DNA from: Chlorocebus sabaeus
Lineage: Eukaryota > Chordata > Mammalia > Primates > Cercopithecidae
DNA length: 64,000 nt
Direction: 5' to 3'
NCBI RefSeq assembly: GCF_047675955.1
Contig: NC_132909.1
Coordinates: 46,413,431-46,477,430 of the forward strand
Under the pieces are notes generated by a model. That model ran no database searches. It worked only from the letters and a program-made list of their open reading frames with translations, and was not told the origin of the DNA. How positions within the stretch are numbered: the first letter of the stretch is position 1; every line of letters begins with the position of its first letter. Shown in pieces: positions 11,895 through 24,600 of the stretch. A program made the position numbers and the translations under genes.

Positions 11895-12200
11895 GGCCGG
11901 GCGCGGTGGCTCAAGCCTGTAATCACAGCACTTTGGGAGGCCGAGACTGGCGGATCACGAGGTCAGGAGATCGAGACCATCCTGGCTAACCCGGTGAAAC
12001 CCCGTCTCTACGAAAAAAATTAAAAAACTAGCCGGGCGAGGTGGCGGGCGCCTGTAGTCCCAGCTACTCGGGAGGCTGAGGCAGGAGAATGGCGTAAACC
12101 CGGGAGGTGGAGCTTGCAGTGAGCCGAGATCCGGCCACTGCACTCCAGCCTGGGCGACAGAGCGAGACTCCGTCTCAAAAAAAAAAAAAAAAAAAAAAAA
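11895..12200 (+). mobile_element. AluY of Old World monkey type, full length
   Basis: A nearly intact AluY with a pure A tail. The target duplication AACACTGTAACGG flanks it at 11881-11893 and 12202-12214. It carries GATCCGGCCACTGC and CTAGCCGGGCGAGG, which I associate with cercopithecid AluYR subfamilies. Confidence 0.93.
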
Positions 12201-12464
12201 CAACACTGTAACGGAATTTTAACACCCTTTCCTCGAAAAAATTGGAGGTACACGATTTGAGGAACAGATTATAGTCCTTGAATTAGTATAAGATCATCTT
12301 GAAAACCTCGTCTTGTTTTCCTTCACTGGGGCCTGGGGCTGGTTCATCCCGGCTGGTGCTTGGACATCAGCCGTCAGGGCCCGGCACCTCTCCCTTCTGC
12401 CGAGCCTTGGAGACAGGTGTCTAAGGACGCTGCCATGGCCACGGTCCCCAGAGTGGCCAGGAAG

Positions 12465-12575
12465 CCTAAGACAAGTCGCTTCCCCATTCTGGACTTCGGT
12501 CTGTGAAATGGGAATGGTGATACCTACCGCACGGCGTTCCTAGGATTCAGTGCGATGATACGAGGGCCAGGCCCG
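12465..12575 (+). repeat. MIR-like SINE remnant
   Basis: AGACAAGTCGCTTCCCC, then GTCTGTGAAATGGGAATGG, then TGATACCTACCGCACGG follow the order of the MIR 3' half. It lies about 0.6 kb upstream of the SLC35E1 start codon. Confidence 0.6.
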
Positions 12576-12660
12576 AGAACTGCGCACGTCGCGGTGGTTT
12601 CCAGAACATGATTCCAAGGACCGAGTGCTCCGGGATAGTCCCACTGCCAGAGTTTGGCCA

Positions 12661-12671
12661 CGCGCATGCGC
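12661..12671. promoter_or_regulatory. NRF1-type motif upstream of SLC35E1
   Basis: CGCGCATGCGC matches the palindromic NRF1 consensus closely. It lies 512 bp upstream of the SLC35E1 ATG, at the edge of the CpG island. Binding is an inference from the motif. Confidence 0.5.
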
Positions 12672-12985
12672 CCCAGTTTGCAGAGCAAGTTTAGCTCAAG
12701 AGCTTTTCACAACTGGTTTCTTTCCCCAAAAGGTCTTTTACCTTCGGTGTCAGCCGCCGCCAGACAACAGGAATCTAGTTAGGGGGTGCCCACGTACCCC
12801 TGGTAGGGGCCCTGATATTTGGCCCACGCACAGACGCCGACGCTGCAAAGCCCTCCGCGCTCCTGCTCGCCTGTTCCGCTCGAGTTCTGGCTCCCGGTCA
12901 CTGGGACCGCCCACGTCTCAGGTGGTACAGCTTGGATCCAGGTCTCCGTCCCCTTCTTCCGCTTCCGGCCTCGGCTCCGCCCTCG

Positions 12986-12994
12986 CCGGAAGCG
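12986..12994 (+). promoter_or_regulatory. ETS-family motif, SLC35E1 promoter
   Basis: CCGGAAGCG is a near-consensus ETS core; a reverse-orientation GCTTCCGG lies just upstream near 12961. Such sites are common in TATA-less CpG-island promoters. Confidence 0.45.
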
Positions 12995-13076
12995 CATCTA
13001 CAGCGGACTGGGCCTGCACTCAAGACGTGGTGGCTAGCGCGTCGGCCGGCGCGGTGGGATGACGCACAGAGGCAGC

Positions 13077-13086
13077 GACCAATGGG
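13077..13086 (+). promoter_or_regulatory. CCAAT box, SLC35E1 promoter
   Basis: GACCAATGGG is a strong NF-Y-type CCAAT box, 100 bp upstream of the start codon and 20 bp before a run of GC boxes. Confidence 0.6.
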
Positions 13087-13104
13087 AAACGGCTTAGGCC
13101 GGAG

Positions 13105-13137
13105 CGCCCGCCCCCGCCTAGCCCCGCCCCCGCCCGG
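13105..13137. promoter_or_regulatory. GC-box cluster, SLC35E1 promoter
   Basis: Three overlapping CCGCCC cores lie within 33 bp, matching Sp/KLF sites, just upstream of the ATG. Confidence 0.6.
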
Positions 13138-13182
13138 CGTCGGGCCGTCGGACGGGCGGGAAGGGGCGGCCGCTGGGGCAGG

Positions 13183-13603
13183 ATGGCGGCGGCTGCGGTG
13201 GGCGCGGGCCCTGGCGCGGGGGGCCCGGGAGCAGCAAGCAGCAGTAGCGGGGCGCGCGAGGGCGCGCGGGTGGCGGCGCTGTGCCTGTTGTGGTACGCGC
13301 TGAGCGCTGGCGGCAACGTGGTCAACAAAGTGATCCTGAGCGCCTTCCCGTTCCCGGTGACCGTGTCGCTGTGCCACATCCTAGCTCTGTGCGCTGGGCT
13401 CCCGCCACTGCTGCGCGCCTGGCGCGTGCCCCCCGCGCCGCCCGTCTCGGGCCCCGGACCCAGTCCGCATCCGTCGTCCGGCCCGCTGCTGCCGCCGCGC
13501 TTCTACCCTCGCTACGTGCTGCCGCTCGCCTTCGGCAAGTACTTCGCGTCCGTGTCAGCGCACGTCAGCATCTGGAAGGTGCCCGTGTCTTATGCACACA
13601 CGG
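13183..13603 (+). CDS. SLC35E1: SLC35E1 exon 1
   Basis: Encodes residues 1-140 plus one base. It includes the low-complexity N-terminus, helices 1-2, a Pro-rich loop (about 82-105) and the start of the conserved SYAHTVKA block. The donor is GTAGGT. The ATGGCGGCGG start context resembles a YY1 motif, common at housekeeping starts. Confidence 0.95.
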
Positions 13604-16600
13604 GTAGGTTCCGCGCCCGGCCTAGGGGGCGGCGGCCGGGGCGCGCAGCTTGGGTCTTGGGCGCATGGAAAGGAGTGCGCCGCCCGGGGCGCGTCCCGCC
13701 GGACTGAGAAGTCAGCAGAGGGGCTACCAAGGCTTTTGGTAGGGGAGGGACACGCACAGGGTTCTTAGGGAGAAAAGGGGCTGAGAAGAGAGCTGGGAGG
13801 TAAGCAAGACAGACCACAACTGCCGTGGTGGGAGGAAGCCCTACCGACAGAGAAGGGATGAAGAGGTCTGAGGGGCTGCCAAGCCCTCCCATCCAGCCGT
13901 GGAGGTGGAACAGGTTGGGCCCTGGAACACAGGCAGCCCCCTGAGTGCCCTTCCCTCTCTTTGCAGTCAAGGCCACCATGCCCATCTGGGTGGTCCTCCT
14001 GTCCCGGATCATTATGAAGGAGAAGCAGAGCACTAAGGTAACCCCGGGCAGGGACTCTGGGCAGGTGGGAGCTCCAGGGGATTCCTCCCTGTTGCCAACT
14101 GGTGACGTGGTCAGGATCCTGGTCTGCAGGCTGCCTGGCTTCCTGTCAAATAGGGAAGTCAGTGTAGAGGCCTCCAGTGGCCTTTTACTACTCAAGTTCT
14201 AGAATCACGCTGTGAGCAATGGTGTGTGGAGTATGTGTACCTCTGTGATTTCTGCTGTGTGGTCTTAGGAACACTGTTGTCCCTTTCAGATACAATTTTC
14301 CTCCCATACCCTACCTGGGTTTGCTGGTAGGTAATGGGTTGGTCACATTTTGGCCGTACACCCCATGTGTGGCCTTTCCAGTGGGACTAGGGACGGATCA
14401 GAACGCTGTCGGATAGGTTTACACTTTTTTTTTTTTGAGACGGAGTTTTACTCTGTTGCCCATCCTGGAGTGTAGTGACACAATCTCAGCTCACTGCAAC
14501 CTCTGCCTCCTAGGTTCAGGCAATTATCCTGCCTCAGCCACCCGAATAGCTGGGACTACAGACATGCAACACCACACCTGGCTAATTTTTTTTTTTTTTT
14601 TGTATTTTTAATAGAGACAGGGTTTCACTATGTTGCCAGGCTGGTCTCAAACTCCTGACCTCAAGTGATCAGTCTGCCTCAGCCTCCCAGAGTGCTGGGA
14701 TTACAGGCGTGAGCCACTGCACTTGGCTAGGTTTTCACTTCTTTACAAGAGAGAGCTGTCAGGGGACCTCTGGGATCCGAAGCCAGACACGATCAAAGGA
14801 GTTTGATCTTGGCAAAATCCAGCAAAGTCTTAGAAATTAAAACAGCCAGAAGTTGTGATGGTCTGGGAACAGAAGCGAAAGCAGCACACAGGACTCAGGG
14901 CTGCATAAGGAGGATGCTTTGGGCACAGTCCAAATTCTGTTCAAGATGCCAAACCAGGGTATTTCCTGGCTTGGGGCAAGAATAGCCATGGCTTTAGCCA
15001 GAGACAGCTTTGTCCGGTATCCTTAAGTGGAAGTTGGGTGCCTGTCGTCCCAGCTGGAATCCATTTCATGCTGGACACCGTGCCTCTTTTCCAAGTGGTT
15101 GGTTTCTGACGTCTTGTGTTTTATGTAACTCAGAGAGGCAGTGCCCTGGATTGGTTTATAGAAATTGGGCCACCTATGGCTGATTTTTTTTTTTTTTTTT
15201 TAATTCCCTCCTGTCTTTGTCCCAGCAAGACCTGTGTGTGCTCTGCAGTCCCGCTCCCCCAGGGTGATGTCAGACTGTGACTTGGCTCCTGGGAAGTCAA
15301 AGTTTTCCCAGAGGTGTGTAGCTGCATCACCGGATATCATCGTGTTTATCAGGTTTCCCCGTTGTACGGGACATTGTACCCAGCTTGGGCAAGGAGCCGG
15401 AAACTTCACACAGTGAGGAAAGACTGGGAATTGGCCCGGTTAGACAGCCAGACTAATTATAATGACGTCATAACTTCTAGGAACCTGCCCTGCAAGGCAG
15501 ATAAGGCTGGTAGTCATCATTCCTGATCTCAGGTTTTCCTGAGATGGACTGAGAGGGGAGAATCAGGTGCCTGAGGGCCACAGCCCCGTATTGGGGAAGC
15601 TGGAATTCAGGTCCACAGCCCTCACTCTGCCCTCCCTGTGGCATGACCACTACCTCCTAAGATCTCCACCTCTCCTACCTCTCCTTAAGAGTGTTTGTTT
15701 GTTTGTTTGTTTTTCTGAGGCAGAGTCTCGCTCTATTGCCCAGGTTGGAGGGCAGTGGTGGGATCTCAGCTCACTGCAAGCTCCGCCTCCTGGGTTCAAG
15801 CAACTCTTGCCTCAGCCTCCTGAGTGGCCGGGATTGCAGGCGCTTACCATCACTCCTGGCTAATTTCTGTGTTTTCAACAGAGACAGGGTTTCACCATGT
15901 TGGCCAGGCTGGTCTCAAACTCCTGACTTCAAGTGATCTGCCCTCCTCGGCCTCCCAAAGTGAAGAGTGTTCTTGGTGGGACAGGGTTGAGCCAAGAGTC
16001 AGAAGAGCTGGACATGCGGGAATGGATCCCGGTGGATCCTGGAAGTTGGGAGTCGTTTAGCCCCGCATGCCAGACCTTGTTGAAGGCTTTCTGTCACTAT
16101 GTTTGCTACTCGTTCATTCAGCTAGCGGCTATTGAGTGCCTACTGTGTGCTAGGCACCAAGATAAAGCAGCGAACAAGGACCTGCCCTAAGGTTGTACAC
16201 TAATGGAACTGGATGATGTAACAGAGTGGGTGCAGAGGCCGGGCACGGTGGCCCACGCCTGTAATCTCAGCACTTTTGGAGGCCGAGGTGGGCAGATCAC
16301 GAGGTCAAGAGATCAAGACCATCCTGGCCAACATGGTAAAACCCATCTCTACTAAAAATACAAAAATTAGCCGGGCATGGTGGTAGGCACCTGTAGTCCC
16401 AGCTGCTCGGAAAGCTGAGGCAGGAGAATCACTTGAACCTAGGAGGCAGAGGTTGCAGTGAGCCAGAGATCGTACCACTGCACTCCAGCCTGACGACAGA
16501 GTGAGACTCCGTCTCAAAAAAAAAAAAAAAAAAAAAAGAGTGGGTGGAGAGCTCTCTGCTGGGGAAGCCCAGGCAGTGGCCCTGGGAACACAGCACAGAA

Positions 16601-17374
16601 GCCTCCCAAGGTGGAGGTGGGTTGGAGAAAGCTTTCCTTGTGAAGGCAGGAGGTCAGCGGGAGGAGAAGGCATCAGTGGAGTGTCCCAGCCAGGAGTAAC
16701 CATACTGGAAGAGCCTGAAGTAAAAGGAAATGGGAGCTGGGTGCGGTGGCTCACACCTGTAATCCCAGTACTTTGGGAGTCCGAGGTGGATGGATCATGT
16801 GGGTCAGGACTTCAAGACTAGCCTGGCCAACATGGCGAAATCCTACCTCTACTAAAAGTACAAAAAAAATTGGCCGGGCATGGTGGCACATGCCTGTAAT
16901 CCCAGCTACTGGGGAGTCTGAGGCAGGAGAATTGCTTGAACCCAGGAAGCGGAGGTTGCAGTGAGCCAAGATCGTGCCACTACACTCTGGCCTGGGTGAC
17001 AGAGTGAGAGTCCGTCTCAAAAAAAAACTATTTTTTAAAAAGAGGGAAGGGGGAGCCTTACAGAGGATCAGGGCTTCAAAACCTGGTGTGTCGGCCGGGC
17101 GCGGTGGCTCAAGCCTGTAATCCCAGCACTTTGGGAGGCCGAGACGGGCGGATCACGAGGTCAAGAGATCGAGACCATCCTGGTTAACACGGTGAAACCC
17201 CGTCTCTACTAAAAAATACAAAAAACTAGCCGGGCGAGGAGGCGGGCGCCTGTAGTCCCAGCTACTCGGGAGGCTGAGGCCGGAGAATGGCGTGAACCCG
17301 GGAGGCGGAGCTTGCAGTGAGCTGAGATCCGGCCACTGCACTCCAGCCTGGGCAACAGAGCTACACTCCGCCTC

Positions 17375-17405
<31 letters not shown>

Positions 17406-18619
17406 GTGTGTCAGTGGCAGCTGAATAGATCTGTGGAGTTAGGACCAGCCCTGGGCTGTGGCCCTAAGCAGAGGCTCTTAATGAGGCTGACCGTATGGGA
17501 ATAGGGCTACCCACAAATAAGCCCTGCCTCTGGTGCTCTAATAACCACCTCCCCCGAGCCACCCCCCGGAGCATCACTGGCATAGCAAACACCATTTTCA
17601 AAGTGTTAGGTAGTATCCCTTTGCTGAGGGAGGGGAGAGGCCTTTCCCCGGGCCTCTGTGGTGGGTGGCCCAGCTCTAGTCTGGCCTGTGGACCCTTCTT
17701 GATGACCTCTTCCTGCAGGTGTACTTGTCACTCATCCCCATCATCAGCGGCGTCCTGCTGGCCACTGTCACCGAGTTGTCTTTCGACATGTGGGGGCTCG
17801 TCAGCGCCCTCGCCGCCACGCTGTGCTTCTCGCTTCAGAACATTTTCTCCAAAAAGGTATTTGGGTACCATCAGCGGACGTGCATGGGGTTTCAGGGGTG
17901 TGCGGGCGGCAAGCTGGTGGCATTGGAAAAACAGGCTGAGTCGAAATTTCTTTGCTATTGGAGCAGTAAAATCTTGATTGCCATCTGCTGATTTTCTGTT
18001 TGTCATTTTGCTTTTTAAATCGTTTTGATTTTTTGGCCAGGCACAGTGGCTCACACCTATAATCCCAGCACTTTGGGAGGCCGAGGCGGGCAGTCCACTT
18101 GAGGCCAGGAGTTCAACACCAGCCTGACCAACATGGCAAAACCCCATCTCTATTAAAAACACAAAAATTAGCCAGGTATTGTGGCATGCACCTGTAATCC
18201 CAGCTACTCCAGACACTGAGGCACAAGAATTGCTTGAACCCAGGAAGCAGGGGTTTCAGTGAGCTAAGATTGCACCACTGCATTCCAACCTGGGCAAGAG
18301 TGAGTCTCCATCTCAAAAAAAAAAAAAAAAAAAATTCTAGGCCGGGCGCGGTGGCTCAAGCCTGTAATCCCAGCACTTTGGGAGGCCGAGACGGGCGGAT
18401 CACGAGGTCAGGAGATCGAGACCATCCTGGCTAACACGGTGAAACCCCGTCTCTACTAAAAAATACAAAAAACTAGCCGGGCGTGGTGGTGGCGCCTGTA
18501 GTCCCAGCTACTCGGGAGGCTGAGGCAGGAGAATGGCGTAAACCCGGGAGGCGGAGCTTGCAGTGAGCTGAGATCCGGTCACTGCACTCCAGCCTGGGCG
18601 ACAGAGCCAGACTCCGTCT

Positions 18620-18662
<43 letters not shown>

Positions 18663-21600
18663 CTATTATAAAGTTAATGTGCTCAATAAGAAAAAAATAG
18701 AGAAAAGCTCTTTTACTGAGACCAGAGCTCACTGTCGCCCAGGCTGGAGTGCAGTGGCACAATCATAGCGTACTGCAGCCTCAGTCTTCGAGGCTCAAGT
18801 GATCCTCACACCTCAGCCTCACAAAGCACTGGGATTACAGGCATTAGCCACCAGGCCTAGCTGAAGAGTTCAATTTAAAACAAAATTTCAAAACTTGTTG
18901 AAGCCTAGTGCAGTGGCTTACATCTATAATCCCAGCACTTTGGGAGGCCAAGGCTGGAGGATCACTTGAGGCCAGGAGTTTGAGACCAGCCGGGGCAATA
19001 CAAATAGTGAGACCCTGTCTCAAAAAAAAAAAAAAAATTATTGCTCTTAACTCCTGTGATAATCACACACTTTTCAGGTACCGTGGTTAATGCAGTTTCC
19101 CTATTGGAAATACCAGTTATTTCCAACTTTTCATTGTAATGTAGATACAATTATGTGTGTGATGTTTTCCTATCTCAGTTATTTCATTATGATAGGCTTA
19201 CAGTTCTCAGGTTAGAGGGTATGAAACGTTTATCACTCTTTTTTTTTTTTTTTTTTTTTTTGAGACAGAGTCTTGCTCTGTCGCCCAGGCTGGAGTGAGT
19301 GGCGTGATCTCACTGCAAGCTCCGCCTCCCGGGTTCATGCCATTCTCCTGCCTCAGCCTCCCGAGTAGCTGGGACTACAGGCGCCTGCCACGTCGCCTGG
19401 CTAGTTTTTTTGTATTTTTTTAGTAGAGATGGGGTTTCACCGTGTTAGCCAGGATGGTTTCGATCTCCTGACCTCGTGATCGGCCCGTCTTGGCCTCCCA
19501 AAGTGCTAGGATTACAGGCTTGAGCCACCGCGCCCGGCCTATCACTCTTAATATAGTTTGTCTGGTCATATTCTAGAAAGGTTATACCAATTTTGCCTCA
19601 AACCAGTGGAATTTCAGAGTGCCTACTTCACTTCGTCCTCACCAGCACTGACCGTTACTGCTTTATTTTTGTTTTCTTTTCCCAGTCGTTTATGCGTGGA
19701 ACATGGTGCTTGTTTCAGGCCTGTGCTGTGTATGTCCTCACAAATGCACTTGCAGGTTTGGTGTTCAAGCTTAGATGTCAGGGTTAATGTCCAGCCACTG
19801 TGTTTGGGGCCTGAGTCACTGGAGCCCTTTTTGCCACTTATAGTTTTAATCACCCTCTAAAGAGGCTTTCCCTTTCCAGGTCTTGCGAGATTCACGGATC
19901 CACCATCTCCGGCTGCTCAACATCCTGGGCTGCCACGCTGTCTTCTTTATGATCCCCACCTGGGTTCTGGTGGACCTCTCAGCTTTCCTGGTCAGCAGCG
20001 ACTTGGTGAGTTGGACAGCACCAAGAACACGCCATTTTCTTGGCTAGTTCCAAAATAGGTGCTTTGCTGAGGAGCTGTAGCTGCATGTTAACATTGGGGT
20101 GTTTTCTGGGCACTTGACAACCAGCCCTTTCAGCTGTCAGCCCTCTGTAATGACTCACACTGGCGGTGCACACCGTCGAGGAAGTGGGTTTCCATGCGTT
20201 TCCTTCTCTGGTGTGCTTGATCCCAGGTGCTGATAGCTGCTGTGTGGGCGCCAGTAGCATCAAGGAAGAGAAGGTGACCCTTTCATGTCCTGACAGTATG
20301 GTCCAGAGAGCACATTGACTTTTTATTTTTCCTCATTTTTTAATTTAAATGTTTATTTTTAGAGACAGAACCTTGCTCTGTTGCCAGGACTGGAGTGCAG
20401 TGGTACAATCATGACTCACTGCAGCCTTGACCTCAACCCGGGGCTCAAGCGATCCTCCCACCTCAGCCCCCCAAGTAACTGGGACTACAGGCAAGTACCA
20501 CCATGCCTGGCTCATTTTTTTTACTGTTTTTGGAGAGACAGGGTCTCACTGTGTTGCCCAGTTTGGTCCTGAACTCCTGGTCTTAAGAGATCTGCCTCGG
20601 CCTCCCAAAGTGCTGGGAGTACAGATGTGAGCCCACTGTGCCTTGCCAGCCCTGGAACTTTGAAAACTGTGCGCTGGCCAAAAAAAAAAAAAAAAAAGGT
20701 CGAGCACAGTGGCTCATGCCTGTAATTCCAGCACTTTGGGAGGCCGAGGCGGGTGGATCATGAGGTCAGGAGTTTGAGACCAGCCTGGCCAATATGGTGA
20801 CACCCCATCTCTACCAAAAATACAAAAATTAGCCAGGCATGGTGGCTCGCACCTGTAGTCCCAGCTAGTCGGGAGGCTGAGGCAGAAGAATCGCTTGAAC
20901 CCAGGATGTGGCAGTTATAGTGAGCTGAGATGGTGCCACTGCCCTTCAGCCTGGGTGACAGAGCGAGACTCTGTCTCAAAAAATAAATAAATAAATAAGA
21001 AAGAGTAAAGAAAATTGTGCGCTGCCTAGGTGTAGTGGCTCACACCTATAATCCCAGCACTTTGGGAGGCCAAGGTATGTGAATCACTTGAGGTCAGGAG
21101 TTCGAGACCAGCCTGACCAATATGGTGAAAACCCGTCTCTACTAAAAATACAACATTAGCCAGGCATGGTGGTGCACACCTGTAATCCCAGCCACTTGGG
21201 AGGCTGAGGTGGGAGAATTGCTTGAACCCAGGAGGCAGAGATTGCAACTGCAATTGCACCACTGCAGTCCAGCCTGGGCCACAAGAGTGAAACTCCATCT
21301 CAAAAAAAAAAAAGAAAGAAAAAAAGAATAGAAAAGAAAAGAAAAGAAAAAAGGGAAAGGAAAAAGAAAAGAAGACAAGACAGGACAGGATAACTGTGTG
21401 CAGCTCAGTTCCTCCCTGGTCTCTATTTCCATTTACTCCACGTTGAATCTTTCTGCCACCTACAGGGTCTGCCTTCAGAGAATGTTATAAATGAATGCAG
21501 GTGCCTGCAGTGCGGAGGAGGCCAGTGTGATTCTTCCAGACTCGAGTTAGAAAGAAAAAGTAAATATTTATTGAGGTCTTAATGTGGTCTAGCTGGATTT

Positions 21601-24600
21601 GTGACATTTCTTATCTTTAATCCTTGGCTCCACCTGCTGAAGTAGTGGATATTACCTCTATTTTCCCAGTCAGTAAACCATGGCTCACTTTTCTCACTTT
21701 CCTTTCACATTGATGAGCTGTAATTCCTCTATGAAGAACTTTCCATCTGCCAGGGCTAGTTTGTTACCTTGAAGTATGGTACGAGAAAGGCAGTTTAATG
21801 CTTAACTGTTCCTTTTGATGACTGATTTTCAGGATAGAGAGTTGGAGCTTACTCCAAATGTTGACCAGAGTTGAGCGTTTGTTTGGGGGTAGGGAAGGGG
21901 TTCTCTTTTATTCTCCAGCATCATTGTGAACTTTATATGTTTGTTAGTTGCATGAATTACTTGTTTTCCTAGTCAAATTGTCCTGTCTTGGCCAGGCGCA
22001 GTGGCTGAAGCCTGTAATCTCAGCACTTTGGGAGGCCGAGGTGGGCAGATCACTTGAGGTCAGGAGTTCAAGACCAGCCTGGCCAACCTGGTGAAACCCC
22101 ATCGCTACAGAAAATACAAAAATTAGCCAGGCATGGTGGCGCCTGCCTGTAATCCCAGCTACTCAGGAAGCTGAGGCAGGAGAATCGCTTGAACCTGGGA
22201 GGCGGAGGTTGCGGTGAGCCGAGATTGCGTTACCATACTCCAGCCTGGGCGATAGGGCAAGGCTCCATCTTAAAAACAAAACAAAAAAAAGAAAATGAAA
22301 AAAAATTGCCCTGTCTTAGCCACTGGAGCCCTTCTAATTGGTTCCCTGCCCTTATAGCCCTGTGGGTGAGCGTTTCGCCCAGCGGGATGCCCGCCTTCAC
22401 CTTGTGTACTTCCCATCCCAGAGCTGCAGTCAGCCCCTCCTTCAGGGCTCCAGGTGCCATTAGTGGGGAGCGGTGTTTAAAGACACGATCCAGGCGCCGT
22501 GGGTGTTTTTTGCTGCTGGGTCGTCATTGTTGTTCAGCCTTTACTGTGAGAAGTTAGGAAGTACATACCTGGGGCAGCAGCAAAGAGTTCCTAGCAGTTA
22601 GTTTCACTTTCAGTTGAATAGTCCAGATCTTTGCTGCGTTGAATTTCGTATTTAGTTCTTGTTGCTGGTATGCTTGGTTCCTCTCCTCGTTTTCTTAGTT
22701 GCTTATTCTACCCCAGTTACTCACTGATGTTATTCTACTGTACACTCACTCATATAATCGCTTCAGAGTGAACATTCCCATGGCACAACTGGAACTAGAG
22801 TGCTGAGAGAAGGTTAGTATTTCTTTGTAGGCTGGGTACAGTGGCTCACACCTGGAATCCCAGCACTGTCAGAGACCGAGGTGGGTGGATCCCTTGAGGC
22901 CAGGAGTTCGAAACTAGCCTGGCCAACATGGGGAAACCCCATCTCTAGAAAAAATATAAAAATTAGCCGGCATGGTGGCGTACACCTACAATCCTAGCTA
23001 CTAGATAGGCGGAGGTTGCAGTGAGCTGAGATCACGACATTGCGCTCCAACCTGGGTGACACAGCGAGACTGTGTCTCATAAAAATGAAAAAAATGAAGA
23101 AGTCTGGCCATGATTCCTGTCCCCTCCACCCTGTCCCCTCCCCGACCATGGATACCATTTCTTAGGCTCCTGGTTCACCTGTTCCATATTTTTGCAAATA
23201 CAAGCAAATTTGCATGTATAATCACCCTCTGTCCTTACACACAGAGTAGCTTTTTATTTTATTATTTTATTTTATTTTATTTTTTGAGCCAGAGTTTCGC
23301 TCGCAATGGTGTGATCTCGGCTCACTGCAGCCTCCGCCTCCCGGATTCAAGCAATTCTCCTGCCTCAGCCTCCCGAGTAGCTGGGACTACAGACAGCCAC
23401 CACCACGCCCAGCTAATTTTTTTTGTATTTTTAGTAGAGACGGGGTTTCACCATTTTGGCCAGGCTGGTCTCAAACTCCTGACGTTAGGTGATCCACCCA
23501 CTTCAGCCTCCCAAAGTACTGGAATTATAGGCGTGAGCGACCATGCCCAGCCCAAAAAGTAGCTTTTTAAATATACAGGGCAGGCACAGTGCCTCACACC
23601 CGTGATCCCAGTATTTTGGAAGGCAGAGGCAGGCAGATTGCTTTAGCCTCAGGAGTTTGAGACCAGCCTGGGCAACATGGCAAAACCCCATCTCTATGTA
23701 AAACAAAACCAAAAATTCACCCGGCATGGTGGCACATGCCTGTAGTCCCAGCTACTTGGGAGCCTGAGATGGGAAGATCACTTGAGCCCAGGAAGGTCAA
23801 AGCTGCAGTGAGCCATGATTGAGCCACTGCACCCCAGCCAGCATGACAGAGCCAGGCCCTGTCTCAAAAATAAATATTAATAGACACTCATCTGTCCATA
23901 TCTGTGGGTTCTACACTAGTGGATTCAACCAACTGCGAATTGAGAATATATGGTAGAAAAACAATTAAAATACCATAATAAAGAATAATACATATTTTTA
24001 AATAATACAGTATAACAATTATTTGTATAGCATTTGCATTAGGTATTATAAGTAATCTAGCGATGATTTCAAGTAAATGGGAGGATGTGCATGGATTACA
24101 TGCAAATACTAAACTATTTTATAAAAGGGACTTGAACATCTATAGATGTTGGGATCCACAGGGGTACCTAGAACCAGTCCTCCGTGGATACTGAAGGGGA
24201 GCTGAACTCTTCTGCGCCTTGTTCATTTCATCTCATCGTCCTGGAGAGCTCTTCATAATGACACAGAAGGCCTTTCGCATTTCTCATAGGACTGTGTAAT
24301 ATTGTCAGTGGGTTTCCCGCCGGTTCCTCTGCTGTTCTGTGTTACAGCTCATTAGGGTATGTATGTGTCCACACATGGACAGGAACATACAGGCTTTTGC
24401 TGTGGTCTTTTGTCTTTGCTTTTCTTGCACTTAGGACATTTTGTGTTGTTATTGTTGTTCTGGTGATTATCTTTTTTTGTTGTAATGCGTTAAGTAACCT
24501 CCTTTTTTTTACTTGAGGCTATGTATATTATGTTTGGTGGTGTTTTGTTTTGTTTGTTTTTGTAGAGACAGGGTCTCCCACTGTTGCCCAGGTTGGTCTT

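Larger units (their letters stand above)
10321..12900. other. MED26-SLC35E1 intergenic region
   Basis: About 2.6 kb separates the MED26 poly(A) signal from the SLC35E1 CpG island. It holds a (TG)n microsatellite, MIR-like remnants and an inverted Alu pair. I see no gene. The same-strand genes are close enough that rare read-through transcripts are conceivable, but nothing in the DNA shows it. Confidence 0.75.
12840..13720 (+). promoter_or_regulatory. SLC35E1: SLC35E1 CpG-island promoter
   Basis: CpG density rises sharply from about 12840, covers the SLC35E1 start and first exon, and falls in intron 1. It contains ETS, CCAAT and GC-box motifs and no evident TATA box just upstream of the ATG. 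This is the usual pattern of a broadly expressed gene. The transcription start cannot be placed from sequence; it is probably between about 13050 and 13180. Confidence 0.85.
14038..17718 (+). other. SLC35E1: SLC35E1 intron 2
   Basis: A 3.7-kb intron with five Alus and an L2-like remnant. The unique parts, about 14740-15690 and 17400-17718, show nothing I can assign. Confidence 0.85.
23105..24330 (-). mobile_element. L1M-like fragment broken by two Alus and MER2
   Basis: Pieces around the insertions read in antisense L1 order: GCAAATACAAGCAAATTTGC before 23250, then GAGCTCTTCATAATGACAC and GGACTGTGTAATATTGTCAG after 24206. It is an old LINE fragment into which younger elements inserted. The assignment rests on pattern recall. 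Confidence 0.5.
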
